The translations under genes were made by a program, and so were the position numbers. Shown here in pieces: positions 35,670 through 46,605 of a stretch of DNA of 64,000 nt. The notes beneath the pieces are model-generated. The model did not search any database, was not told the DNA's origin, and was given only the letters and a program-made list of their open reading frames with translations. The stretch is from Tetrapyrgos nigripes (taxonomy: Eukaryota > Basidiomycota > Agaricomycetes > Agaricales > Campanellaceae). The stretch is from the NCBI GenBank assembly GCA_013368315.1, contig JAACJM010000003.1, positions 930,001 through 994,000 on the forward strand, in the 5' to 3' direction. Numbering within the stretch: the first letter of the stretch is position 1; every line of letters starts with the position of its first letter.

Positions 35670-36734
35670 GCCTAGGGCGAGCGTGAGCGTTGCGAGACAA
35701 ATCTACGAACAGATGAGTATGTATGTGTAGATGTGATTTGCGATTCGCGATTCGCATATAAGTACATACTTACTTTGGTACTTAATTTTGGTACCGGACC
35801 GGTAGCCTGACTTTGCTGTGCCCATTAAGTTACAGTAAGTAAGTAAGATAAAGATTTGTTTAGACCTCTTCTGCCACAACGAGATTTTTGAAACCTTTTA
35901 CAAGTACGTGCACCCGGGAAGCAACTTTAGAGTGCACCTACTCTTAAAGGAAATATCTGAACGGTTTTCGGAGATCCTAATATTTCTCGTTGCAGAAGAG
36001 TTCTATTAGGCCTTTTCCGGCGTGTCAGAGATCAAGCCTCCTCCATAAAAATAGGCATGGAATCAATGATGAAATGTGAAAGCGGAGTTAGTGAAATCAC
36101 TGATAAATGAGAGCCATAGTGGCCGATGTACTGCGTCGACAATTGCTGCGTCGATGTCGATCATAGTCGTTCTCTCTCTGGTCTCGAGAAATTTGGATCA
36201 TGATCCATGATGGCTACTAATAAAAAAACGCTGACATTTGTCGACACGATCTAATGATACTGTCGCATTTTTGCGCAAACTCTGCAATGAGCTCCCTGCT
36301 CTTTGCTCCATTGGTCTCTCGTTGATTATAGAGATGAAGTGAAAATAGAATAATATACGTAGGAAAAAGGCGAAGGTGAGTTACAGCTGTCCTCGGTCCT
36401 GGCCGTATGACTGGGGGTAATCCAATTGCAATCAGAACCGCGTGGAGGGAAGTGGGTCACCTTTGATCAGTCAAGGCTTCAAGCCAAAGGGATATCCAGA
36501 AGTACAGTAGACACAGATTCCGGACCGAATCGTTCTCTTGGGTGTGGGCCACGTGACTCGGAGGCGGTGATGTGAAACGAGCAATCAGGGTCCCAGGGAT
36601 GTGCGCACTCAGTTTGTGACAGTCACGGTCTTGATTAATGGCGCGCATGAGCGCTTCACAACGAATCACCACAGCATGCATATGCTCCTCTCAGTATAAA
36701 GTCACTCCCTCACTGCTCAAGTATCCTCAAAGAT
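35670..36734. other. Non-coding region between X1 and A1 (duplicated at 48755-49732)
   Basis: This holds the 3' flank of X1 and the promoter of A1. Sequence is almost identical to the copy in unit 2 except for two deletions there near the A promoter. No gene seen. Confidence 0.6.
36695..36700 (+). promoter_or_regulatory. TATA box of gene A1
   Basis: TATAAA sits 35 bp before the A1 start codon, in the context CTCAGTATAAAGTCAC. The corresponding sequence is deleted in front of A2. Confidence 0.5.
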
Positions 36735-37479
36735 ATGGGTTATGAACTTTCTCCTCATGAACCCTCTGTGGAAGAAGCCATGACTAGTTGTGCCTGCGGG
36801 CAGTATACCAATCTCAAAGCACTCTTTCTTGTATTCTTCGTCGTTGCTTTGGTCATCTTGGTCGTCCGCCTTCGTCATCCTTGCCTTACCGTGTCCAGCT
36901 TGGAGAGGTTCATTGCAGACTTACAATGTTCGCTCACGCGTACTTTGGAGGACGAGAGGAGACCTTCAGGCACCACTACGGTCGCAGATCTTTATGATGA
37001 TTTGGATAAGTAAGTTTGCATATTAGCTTGCTTTGTATGATACTGATACTATAGGGTGTCATGTAGGATTCGACACCTCTGCGAAGACATCGTGAAGCAG
37101 AAAAACGGGAATGTCTTTCGCTGGTCTTTGCTACACCGTTATATGACAATGACGTTCAATGTACTACGAAATGTTCTTAAATGCTCGGATGAGGCTCAGG
37201 TTCTGGAGGTGAAGATCAAAGTGAGTGATGGTAGAAGGCTCTTTACACTCTCCCCCTTCCTTCCCCTTCCTTCTCACCCTCCTCAATGCTCATTCCCTCT
37301 TACGTGCACAGAACTGCTGTGTCGCCGTCTCCTCGGAGCATGGCACTGTTAGTCCTTCGTCTCCTTCAGCGACGACATTAAGCACGGGTATAGAATTAAG
37401 AAACACCCAGTCTGCCGCTGGTACTGAGAGTAGTGGGATCGGAAGTCGTCTGGGAACTGGAACTCAGACTCGGATGTAG
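36735..37479 (+). CDS. Gene A1: small single-pass membrane protein, three exons, 198 aa
   Basis: Exons are 36735-37009, 37067-37220 and 37312-37479; the phases agree. I do not recognise the family. Residues 1-30 are a short acidic/Cys-containing N-terminus (SPHEPSVEEA). Residues about 31-50 form one membrane segment (LVFFVVALVILVVRLRHPC). Then comes a helical, coiled-coil-like part (LTVSSLERFIADL). The middle exon encodes IRHLCEDIVKQKNGNVFRWSLLH and NVLRNVLKCSDEAQ. The C-terminus is Ser/Thr/Gly-rich and disordered. With no signal peptide and basic residues after the segment, the bulk is probably cytosolic. The same layout is found in A2, B1 and B2. The intron positions match exactly, and the middle exon is 154 bp in all four. 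Confidence 0.75.
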
Positions 37480-39068
37480 GATATAGACCTTGTACAGTGG
37501 AGGTATGTAAAGTCTTCTTCAGTCCAGGTCGTCGGTCGTCTAACCAATACCTAGTCAGACTATCTGTTGTACTCGCGGTTGTCCAGATTAGACGAGAATT
37601 GGCCAGTTACCGGACTCTAATTTGCATGTAGCATACCCCAGTCGTTTTGTTTTCATGGATTGCTTTTGTTTTCGCAAAGTTGCAACTTGTTACTGTACCA
37701 TTGTTAGAATTCGATCTAGATATAAGTACGAGAAATGCAAATCTCTGTCTCGTAGTAGTGAAGACTGAGGATAAGTACCTAGATATAAGTACGAGAAATG
37801 TAAATCTAGGCATCTAAGTATATGATGAAAGAAAGATATTAAGTTACATCAGCAAAAAGGCATTTCGCCTTTTCGGACCTTTTTTGATCCTTTTGGGAAC
37901 TTTGACCGGTCCGGACTTTTGATGACCTTTTCTGCAAGACCTTTTCCGGACTTTTTGGTACTTTGCGGTGGGCCTCGCAACCGGCGAGGACTTTTGTGTA
38001 CTTTTGCGAGCTTGTCTACCAGTAGACCGAAAGCCTAGAGTGTATGTAGTACTACATGTACAGCAGGTAGCGCGTCACCCAATGTAAATCATGAAGAGAA
38101 CGGCACTGCTCTCCCCATCTTGTCCATAGTGTTGACAGTGAGCATGCATGTTGTGTGCCGAGCGCTGAGCACTTCAAGGCGGGGAACGGCTGAAGGAATT
38201 CGAACGACGGATTTTTCAAACAAGTTCTGTTCAAACTCCGACACATTGTGACGTGTACTATACAGTCGTCCACGTCACTCAACGGCGCACAGGTGCGCCA
38301 CCCCCGACTCCAGATAAGTAGTTTAGGCAGACTCATACTATTCACAGATATGTTATATAACAAAGTAGTTGTACAGACATTCATCACAGAAATAAGTATT
38401 GTTACAGGTTTACGAGAAGCAGAAGATAGATGAGGAAGAGAAACGAGTAGTGTTACAAGTTTACAATTACAAGTCTAACGAAGCAGCAAATATTCAGCGT
38501 AGGGTGACCAGTCAATAGAGCTCACCAAATAGAGGGCTGAGTAGAAAGCTTGTAGAGCTTAGATACGAGTTGCTTGTAGAGCAGATAGAACTAGATATTG
38601 TTCTGTAGTATCTACGATTTTACAGAGAGCTTTTATACTAGATAAAGAGCATGTAATTATTAATATCTACATTGTCCATGGACATACCTAGAGACTAAGA
38701 GGATATTGCCATTGGCCATATTGCTATCTACAGAGATATCACTACATAGTAGAAGATAAGAGTAATGTCCGGAGAATGTCCTGGAGGACTAGCATACTTA
38801 TAACTACGTAGAAGTTTCATAATAACTCCATATAGAATCATAGTTACTATACATGGAAGGTATATATTTCAACAAAGTCAACAACCTTGGGGGAAAAATG
38901 AAAAACGGAATGACAAAGTTAACTAAGTAGGTGAAGAGAAGCAGTGACTCGGTATTACTGATAGAGAAATTGTCAACAACAAATCTAGCAATCTGTTCAG
39001 CTCGCAAATGTTTTGGTTGTTTATTGGGCGCATAGCGATCGATTCGACGTTGTATTTGACAAAGGTTA

Positions 39069-39138
39069 GCGCACTCGGGATGGTCGAGGTTCAATTTCAA
39101 TTTTTGATTTTGGTCACTCGGCTATGTATACCCGGTGA
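39069..39138 (+). repeat. 70-bp repeat, inverted partner at 40791-40860
   Basis: The segment from GCGCACTCGGGATGGTCGAG to GTATACCCGGTGA reappears in reverse complement at 40791-40860 with about eight differences. It forms an inverted pair 1.7 kb apart inside the unit-1 insertion. The flanks are unrelated. Confidence 0.7.
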
Positions 39139-40790
39139 TACGTTAGATGATGTGTCGCTTTGGTTACTGCCTTCATCGTCAATGCCCATCCTCCTCGACG
39201 TCAATGTGGATGTGAATGCCATCTAACTCCTGCCCTCCTCTCTATTCGGTGCTAGACGGCGGTGCATTGCCAACGCACAAGTACTGGGCTTTTGGCACTG
39301 CCGAAACCTGATCCGTGACTGTAGCTGCCGGTGAGTATCTTTTGCTAGGTGAAAAAAGTTGATGAGCGCGCATTACTTCCCTTGCAAAGCTCACAAACGG
39401 GTCTAGTAAGCTCAGTGTGAATATAATTACATGTAAGGTGATCTCTGTTATTTATTTCAGCTGCCTTTTAATACTACTCTTCGTCTTTGTCAATAGGTAC
39501 TGTCTGTGGTCGAAATCCAGGTGCTCGGAGTCCTTAGCCAAGCAGCACCAGGATCTTGATCACTCAAGATCCTCCCACCATCTGGGCTTGTGTTGAACCA
39601 TGGTGTGGTCCGCGTTTACGGACTTGCCGTTTCACCTAGCGATTGGGCAAAGTCGTTTCTGCGTGACCAGTAGGTGCATATCAACAACGACCTCGAGTAT
39701 GCATCCACACCTCGAAACGGTACTAAACGAACATGAGCGTTTGATAGCCCAAAGGATTTCGTGTGCACAGTGACTATGACAGGACATGGAATCAAGTCCC
39801 CTGGTCTGTAAATACAGATTACTTTCTCCGCCATAGGTAGCCTGTAATTATACATTTTCTTTCTTTTTGAATAGTTTGATCTTCTGTGCGAGCTTTCCTC
39901 CAGTCAGGTACGTGGAGACAGCATGCACTTGTCGTGCTCTGACCAACCTATCTGTGTGCATTTCACTGTGAACCATCACTCACTCGCAACGGCCCACAGG
40001 GAACTCAGAAAATGTCTCATATAAGGTCTTGATTGTTGAATGTTCTATTAAAGATTAATCCCGGTGAGTGTCTGAATCATTTCATCGTTAGAGCTTGCCG
40101 TATTTAGAGTCGAGTCGAGACTTTCACTGAGATTTCCTTACTACAGTAAGAATTCGTAGAACCATGTGTATGTATTCCATGAGATTCTAAGTTTTATACA
40201 AGAAATGAGCACAGTCAATCAAGTTCGGTAAGGGAATCAAGCTCCAAAAGTTCACAACGGCCACCTTCAATACACTCATGAGCCGTGAGGAAGATGGCGA
40301 TACCCTGCTCTCCATGATCTCCAACCCCACTTCCACTGTCAGAAAATGCCATTAGGATTCGGGAATGTTAATTACATTACAGCGTAGCCATCTATACTAT
40401 CTGACTACATTCTAAACCTTCATCATGATAATATGCTGTAGATACTAATTCTGGATTCCACTTGTCCTACTTAATTGTCTGATTGATTATTCTAACGTTG
40501 TGGATATGGTATTTTCTGCAATAAGCTCATTCATAGTATACATATACACGGATGGGAAGGAGTTGTGACTTTGAGCAGGAATCAGTGCTACCGCTGCCTC
40601 AATAGGGGCTCCCTTTCTAATTAGGAAATGCTTTGTCAGCTTCGGAGTAGGATTTGCAGTACCCCACCTGTAGGGGCTTCAACGCTTCACAGGCTTTGGG
40701 TTTGCTCATTGTTTAACCTCCTCAGTCCGTGGTTCATCTCTTATACGTGTACAAGGCCTAGTCATCCTTCGACATTACCCTTCCGTCTGG

Positions 40791-40860
40791 TCACTGGGTA
40801 TACATAGCCGAGTAACCGAAATCAAAAACTGAAATCGAACCTCGACCATCCCGAGTACGC
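40791..40860 (-). repeat. 70-bp repeat, inverted partner of 39069-39138
   Basis: This is the reverse complement of the 39069-39138 segment. Next to it, on the minus strand, lies a short open frame (TLVDYLRQAADADPIFVSLP) that ends where the repeat begins. The frame is not recognised. Confidence 0.7.
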
Positions 40861-41447
40861 TACAAAGGTCCAGAACAGGCAGTCGTTCCAAATGTTGAGA
40901 CAAACTCTCAGTTGGAAGAGAAACAAATATAGGATCAGCATCAGCAGCTTGACGAAGGTAATCAACGAGTGTCATGGTGGATGGTGATGAACGAAGTCTG
41001 AGATGGGGCGGATTGGTATATATATATCTATTTTTTTTCCAATTAGAACGCTATGGAACCGCAGAGAACAACGAAGAATTAGGAACAAGTCACATGAAAG
41101 CTGTTCCCGCGGATTTTATTAATATCAATCATCAAGAACTGCGCGTACGGCCTGGTATATACCTGACTGAAGCGTGAAATAGTTCACCATGAGCAGCAAA
41201 TACATAGCGTGAAAGAAGGCAACGACAAGTTCTCGCTGTTGCACAGGTAGAAGAATAAATGACATCATCCGGAGATCTCCAGCGAGATTCAAACTCCGAT
41301 CGGCAGTGACGGCAGCTCCACTCGGTTGGACACTCCCTCTCCTCCCTTCGGTCGGAGTCGGGGATCAAGCCACTTACATCATCATCTACGTTTCCTTGTC
41401 GACGTCCTCAACATTGTCAACGTTGCCCTCAAGATTGCCCTCAACTC

Positions 41448-41760
41448 TCCGATACATAGATTCTCGCTGCATCTCGGACTACTCTGCTTGGTTACTCTGT
41501 AATCTCAGGAATACAATTTAGCACATCTGATACTTATACTGCATACATATACAGAGGAATGGTTGTTGGAGTGTAACGAATATACACCGTGAATAGGGGC
41601 TGACGCGTTGACGCGTTACGGCTACTTACGGTGATTTCTTTTCTTTGTTTCCCCTTTACGATCATGGCACACGTGTAGGACACTATATAAACTTTTAGTA
41701 TACCTTAGGACGCCTCTGTCTTCACTACTACAAGACAGGGGTGAGCGCTGTGAGCCACTA
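41448..41760 (-). repeat. Block inverted relative to its copy in unit 2 (50851-51151)
   Basis: The sequence reading TCCGATACATAGATTCTCGC at 41448 is found as its reverse complement ending at 51151, and GAGCCAC near 41758 matches GTGGCTC at 50853. Unit 1 has an extra nine bases near the right end. The segment is non-coding in both copies. Confidence 0.75.
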
Positions 41761-41762
41761 GT

Positions 41763-42430
41763 CATCAGCAAAAAGGCATTTCGCCTTTTACGAACTTTTC
41801 CCGAACTTTCAGGCACTTTTCGCCGGGCCCTCCGGACTTTTAAAAGCCAGGTCCCATTACTTTTACAAGTTCGAAAAAGTTCAAATAAGTACATGAACAA
41901 AAGGTTGGAAAAAGTTCTATATACATATATCCTGGTAGCTTCTGCGGCACTACAACCAGCCCACCAATGCATCTACGCTTCTTCAACGGTCAGACAGCAT
42001 GGTCCTGTCAAAAGAATGAGAACGACTTCTTGAGCACAGATGGAGCATAACTTACCACGAACCAATTGCGCTATGCTAGCTATCTCAAGTTTGTGCTTCC
42101 CATGGTAAGCCCTGTTGGAAATCATCGTATGAAAAAGCAACTTGGTAGGGGCTAAATGCATTTACCTTGCGCAAACATTTTTTCCTTGCCAACATCTCAA
42201 CGTGCTTCCTTTCCCATCCGGCAAAACCACCATGTAATATGTCTCTGCGGGCCTGATGCACATAGGGAAAAATTGGGGCCATCAACGAAATTGAGATTTG
42301 AGGAGGGCTTGACTTTCTGAGCGTTGCTGAGAAGTAGAGCGTTGATGTGGAGTTAACAGCACTGAGAGGCTGACGAAGACAGAGAAAACATAGAGGACAA
42401 TGGAAAGAACGTTGGCGGCTTTGATGGGCA
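41763..42430. other. Unit-1-only sequence starting with a CATCAGCAAAAAGG end
   Basis: This begins with the same terminal-like sequence as 37847 followed by repeated ACTTTT motifs, and is absent from unit 2. A minus-strand frame near 42282-42491 has a hydrophobic stretch (VLSIVLYVFSVFVSLSVLL), but it crosses the junction with duplicated DNA, so I do not call a gene. Confidence 0.4.
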
Positions 42431-42569
42431 GCGTCGGTTGAGGGTGAGTAGCTGACAAGTAGCTGATTGGCAATATTGTATAGAACTTCAAGTAAGCTCT
42501 TTACCACCACTATCTCCACTGCCGTCGACGTCCAACTCAACGTCCTCAGCCTCTACCTCATATCTTATA

Positions 42570-43124
42570 GTGCGTACTTATTGCCGTCTTGATGCTGACA
42601 TACTCTGTGCGCAGATTGTAAAATTTTCCTTTATTGAACAACGTGCCAGACTTTCAAACCTGTGTCTTTCCCAAATTCTCCCATGCTCAACCGTCATTTT
42701 CACCTTGTTCAGTCATCACTACATTATCCTGTTCCCGCCAGACTCACCATCGTCTGGATATGTGTCAACACTAGCGTCTGCGTCGACGACAACGATATCC
42801 TCTTCAGTGTCTCACAAGTGTCTCATTCCTGCCAGGCCGCTTTCCGATCATTCCCGCCTTCAGTTCGATCTCGTCTGCTTTTGGGCTAGGGGGTGTCGTC
42901 GGTCCCTGCAGAGCCTGTGTAATAGAGGGAACATGACGCTGGTATACTGGATGAAATTCTGGAGTCATTTCTTCGGTATTTTCAGGAGTGCTTGCAGCCT
43001 ATCCTTGAGAGGAGATGGACGGTTACTATGTTATGGGGTTCTTGAATGCGAAGAACAACGTGTATTGGTGCACGCCCGCGGTGTTTGGGTCAGATTCAGA
43101 GTCAAAGTCATAGTGTCTCCGTGA
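42570..43124 (+). CDS. Unrecognised 184-codon ORF in the duplicated block (copy E1)
   Basis: This open frame is preserved in both units (51278-51832 in unit 2). It is Ser/Thr/Leu rich with hydrophobic stretches and has no domain I know. Differences between the copies are mostly amino-acid changing, and other frames also look partly coding (for example YYVMGFLNAKNNVYWCTPA in the frame starting near 43012). It may be a spliced gene that I cannot resolve, or non-coding DNA. Confidence 0.25.
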   Translation: MRTYCRLDADILCAQIVKFSFIEQRARLSNLCLSQILPCSTVIFTLFSHHYIILFPPDSPSSGYVSTLASASTTTISSSVSHKCLIPARPLSDHSRLQFDLVCFWARGCRRSLQSLCNRGNMTLVYWMKFWSHFFGIFRSACSLSLRGDGRLLCYGVLECEEQRVLVHARGVWVRFRVKVIVSP

Positions 43125-43669
43125 CTGTTTTTCTTTAACTTTCTCGACGCGTCTCGCTCCATTTTTTTCTTCAACTATTGGCGCATCTCTTCACCTTTTA
43201 CTCTCCTCTTCAGTTCACGAACTCACGACTATGTGAGTGTGCTGCGTTGTGTATGTTTTTGCCTTCAACGGTATTGCAAGATAGGAACTTCGTTGGTTAG
43301 TCAGATTGGCCGTCAGCCTCAACAGTAAGCATAATTGACTTCATCCACTGTTTTTCTTTCTCTCGTTTCACCGAGTGGACGAACACCTGAATCATCATTA
43401 TATTCTTTATACAGCAATTATACAGAATTCTTTGCTACCGACTGCCGTCGCAACATTCAATCATATATGTACCTGTTCAAATGCCCAACATACACACGGT
43501 CCACACAAACCCGCATAGAAAATCCCGAAACATCATCACCCAAATCTAGGCTCGGGCTCCAGGTGCCTCTGCTCCTCCTTTTAATCTATATCAAACGAAT
43601 CCTTCTTCGACTTCAAACGTCTCTGTCTGTTCTGGCTTGAACCCAACCCCGAACTCGAAAACGTCACTC

Positions 43670-44086
43670 TCACTCATATGGACCGTCTTTATCACCCTTT
43701 GCGTTAGAAAATGAAGACGAACCCAGCCAAGCCTCAGCAGCTTCCCCTTTCTCCATTAACATCGCGTATGCAAGAGAGGATGTAGGAGTGAGAGGGGGGA
43801 GGCTGGGATTATTGGGAGAGAGGAAGGATGTTTCGATTGAGATAGAACGAGTAAGACGTTGCCTGCAACATATAAGACGAGGTGGGGGTGTATCGTCGGC
43901 AAAGGCGATGGACTGGTCCGTGACGAAGGTAGGACCGAAAACGCCAAAGCAGCAAGACAATTTGATTATTGGACAAAGAGGGAGAAGGACGTAAGATGAA
44001 GCTGCCTCTTCTAATCCGTATCCAACGATTCCTTCTCCGACTTCAAACGTCTCGGCCTCTTCTTGCCCCGGAATCGAAAACATCAC
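43670..44086 (-). pseudogene. Inverted fragment of gene X (in left palindrome arm, unit 1)
   Basis: The minus strand encodes GYGLEEAASSYVLLPLCPII and later LTPTSSLAYAML. These are recognisable remains of the X1 segments SSYVLLASVSNNQ and SSLAYAMSQSKP, but in a different frame arrangement and without the rest of the gene. It matches X3 more closely than X1. Confidence 0.65.
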
Positions 44087-44622
44087 TGCCGCTCATATGG
44101 ACCACCCCTGGCGAGTGAATTCACTCCGACGAGACCACCGGCTCATCGAACGTAAACTGGAGCCGAACTGACAGGGTGCTGTGAGTCGACGATGGTGGTG
44201 AAAATTACAATGGCAAGAAAGTAGAAGGGAGGAAACAGCAAACCGATGCTGAGGAGGCAAATGGAATGGGAAAGGGAAAAGGCAAGTGAAAACGGGCTGA
44301 TTGGACAGGCTGAGACGGAAATGAAGTCATTTTAAAATTACTAATTCAGTTGCCTCCATCCTGCAACATCCAACGGGCCGTTTCTCGACCTCAACCTCCT
44401 CAAGCTGCTCTAATCGCAGTGGACCTTCTGCTCAGTCGCTGGGCAAACGAAAGGCTAAAGATACTGGAGGTTCTGATGACGCTGGGGTCTCACGCAAACG
44501 GTACTCTAGTCGTTACAGATACACTCCTAGGAGTCCTTAAATATAGGGATGCGTACGATAGCAATGTTAAAACTGATAACAATCTGAATCGACGAAAGCA
44601 ATCCACGAAATCATTGAACCAA

Positions 44623-44745
44623 TCAAAATAAAAATCGAAAGTGTGACCCTGGAATAGGGAACCATCCAGAGGCATAAACAGACGAGAGCACCTCTGTGTC
44701 TTCAACACTAGGCGTAGTGCTATAGGTCTGTGGAGGAATATGCAT
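44623..44745 (-). pseudogene. Truncated, divergent copy of gene B (40 codons)
   Basis: It starts MHIPPQTYSTTPSVEDTEVL like gene B1 and agrees through GWFPIPGS, then runs into six unrelated codons and a stop. The membrane segment and later exons are deleted. It carries its own TATAAA (44815-44820, minus strand) and faces away from B1, 412 bp apart. Confidence 0.7.
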
Positions 44746-45157
44746 GGTGAAGAGAACTCGCTAGGAATAATGGGGTTTGAGGTACTTACCGAAGGACGCT
44801 GGGATTTATAGCCAGTTGGACTCGGAGGTTCCTCATAACTTCTCAGAGCACGGCACGAGTCCCTCCAAATGGAGTTGTTTCCGAAGAGAAGTTATGTAAG
44901 CCATTGCGCTATTGTTCAAAAAACACAACGCCCAGCAGTCCACAAAACACAGAGCACAGCACGAGCACAGCACGAGTCCCTCCGGACATTTGTGGACAAT
45001 GGCTCAGTGACAGCTGATGACTAAGCTTTATTCGCCCGATTTCAATCTCCAATAAACTATCCTGAAGCGCTCTGGCTACTATTCATAAATGAGATAAATC
45101 CCAGCATCCTTCGGTAAGTACCTCAAAACCCATTATTCCTAGCGAGTTCTCTTCACC

Positions 45158-45902
45158 ATGCATATTCCTCCACAGACCTATAGCGCTACGCCTAGTGTTG
45201 AAGACACAGAGGTGCTCTCGTCTGTTTATGCCTCTGGATGGTTCCCTATTCCAGGGTCACTCTACATTTTGGCTCTTTTCGTCATCGTTCTTATTCTGTC
45301 CATCGTCCGCTATCGTTATACCTGCCTCACCGTGTCCAAGTTGAAGTCATTCGTTGAGAGTCTGGAAGGGCAACTCCGCTGTTTCAACTGGATGGACGAG
45401 CTGGATGGCATGCAAGAGTTGAAGCAACTCAAGGATTCCTTGAAAGGGTAACCTCTCCAGTACACTTTCTCGCCAAAATCTTGCTAACATTGCTTTCTTG
45501 CATTTGCTTTACAGAATCAAAGACAAGTGCAACAGGATTGAACGGCAGAACAATCGAAATATGTTTCGCTGGTCGTCCTTACATGTCCATGTCTACCAAA
45601 CGTTCAAGACGTTACGGGCAGTCATGAAGTGCTCCGATGACGCCCAAGATTTGCAGCGTAGGATCGAGGTGAGTGACGGTTAGTGCTGTCAACAATGATG
45701 TGCACTGACTCTCCCCTCCGTTTCCCTCCACGCCCCACCCTCTCCTTCGCTGCCCCTCAATCAGAATTACTCCATCGATACAAGACGTGAAAACGGCCGG
45801 AGTAGTCCGACCTCCAGTTTGACGTTGACCACCGCAACCGGGACTAGTGGTCGTGCTAGAGAACGAGGACGTAGAATTTTAGTAGAGCTTGATGATGAGT
45901 AG
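45158..45902 (+). CDS. Gene B1: small single-pass membrane protein, three exons, 193 aa
   Basis: Exons are 45158-45447, 45515-45668 and 45765-45902. It has the same architecture as gene A: an acidic N-terminus (TPSVEDTEVLSS), one membrane segment (LYILALFVIVLILSIVRYRY), then CLTVSKLKSFVESLEGQL. The middle exon reads IKDKCNRIERQNNRNMFRWS and LRAVMKCSDDAQ, and a basic Arg/Gly/Ser tail closes the protein. Shared residues with A (TCLTVS, N-x-FRWS-LH, LKCSD/MKCSD) and identical intron positions make A and B paralogues. Function is unknown; a membrane-anchored coiled-coil protein is all that can be said. The box upstream reads GATAAAT where B2 has TATAAAT. Confidence 0.75.
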
Positions 45903-46155
45903 GATTTGGTGAAACTAGGAAGGTCCGGGTACATGTAAGTCTTCTTCAAATCATGTCGCTGGACGTTGCCTCACCAAGTACTTGTCAGGCGCTCGTCGCG
46001 CATTGTCATTTGTACGACTGTTGGTATGAGAGCTGGAGCTATACTGACTTTTGATTTTTACTTTTGATTTGTTTATTTTTGCGGATTGCTTTCGTCGTTC
46101 AAATTGTTATCAGTTTTCACATTGCTATCGTACGCATTCCTATATTTAAGGGCTC

Positions 46156-46330
46156 CTAGGAGTGTGTAGCAACTAGACTACCGCTTGCGTGAGACCCCAG
46201 CGTCATCAGAACGTCCAGCATCTTTAGCCTTTCGTTTGCCCAGCGACTGAGCAGAAGGTCCACTGCGATTAGAGCAGCTTGAGGAGGTTGAGGTCGAGAA
46301 ACGGCCCGTTGGATGTTGCAGGATGGAGGC
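46156..46330 (-). pseudogene. Relic C (unit 1, right arm)
   Basis: This is a degenerate copy of the segment best preserved at 57063-57338. In the matching frame it keeps SLGKRKAKDAGRSDDAGVS-like sequence. A mirror copy lies on the plus strand at about 44350-44530 and another at 55377-55560. All three start with a stop after ATG AAG TCA TTT. Confidence 0.5.
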
Positions 46331-46605
46331 AACTGAATTAGTAATTTTAAAATGACTTCATTCTTGACCATTTCCGTCGCAGCCTGTCCAATCAGCCCGT
46401 TTTCACTTACCTTTCCCCTTTCCCATTCCATTTGCCTCCTCAGCATCGGATTGCTGTTTCCTCCTTTCTACTTTCTTACCATTGTAATTTTTACCACCAT
46501 CGTCGACTCGCAGCACCCTGTCAGTTCGGCTCCAGTTTACGTTCGATGAGCCGGTGGTCTCGTCGGAGTGAATCCACTCGCCAGGGGTGGTCCATATGAG
46601 CGGCA

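Larger units (their letters stand above)
37847..41762. mobile_element. Unit-1-specific insertion of transposon-like DNA
   Basis: Unit 2 runs without interruption where unit 1 departs at 37847. The insertion begins CATCAGCAAAAAGGCATTTC followed by repeated CTTTT / GGAC(C/T)TTTT motifs, and the same start recurs at 41763 in the same orientation. Inside are AT-rich decayed sequence (about 38400-38900) and a 70-bp inverted pair (39069-39138 and 40791-40860), but no intact transposase. At its right side (41448-41760) lies a block that is inverted relative to unit 2 (50851-51151). I infer transposon insertion with a linked inversion. The boundaries of any single element are not clear. Confidence 0.5.
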
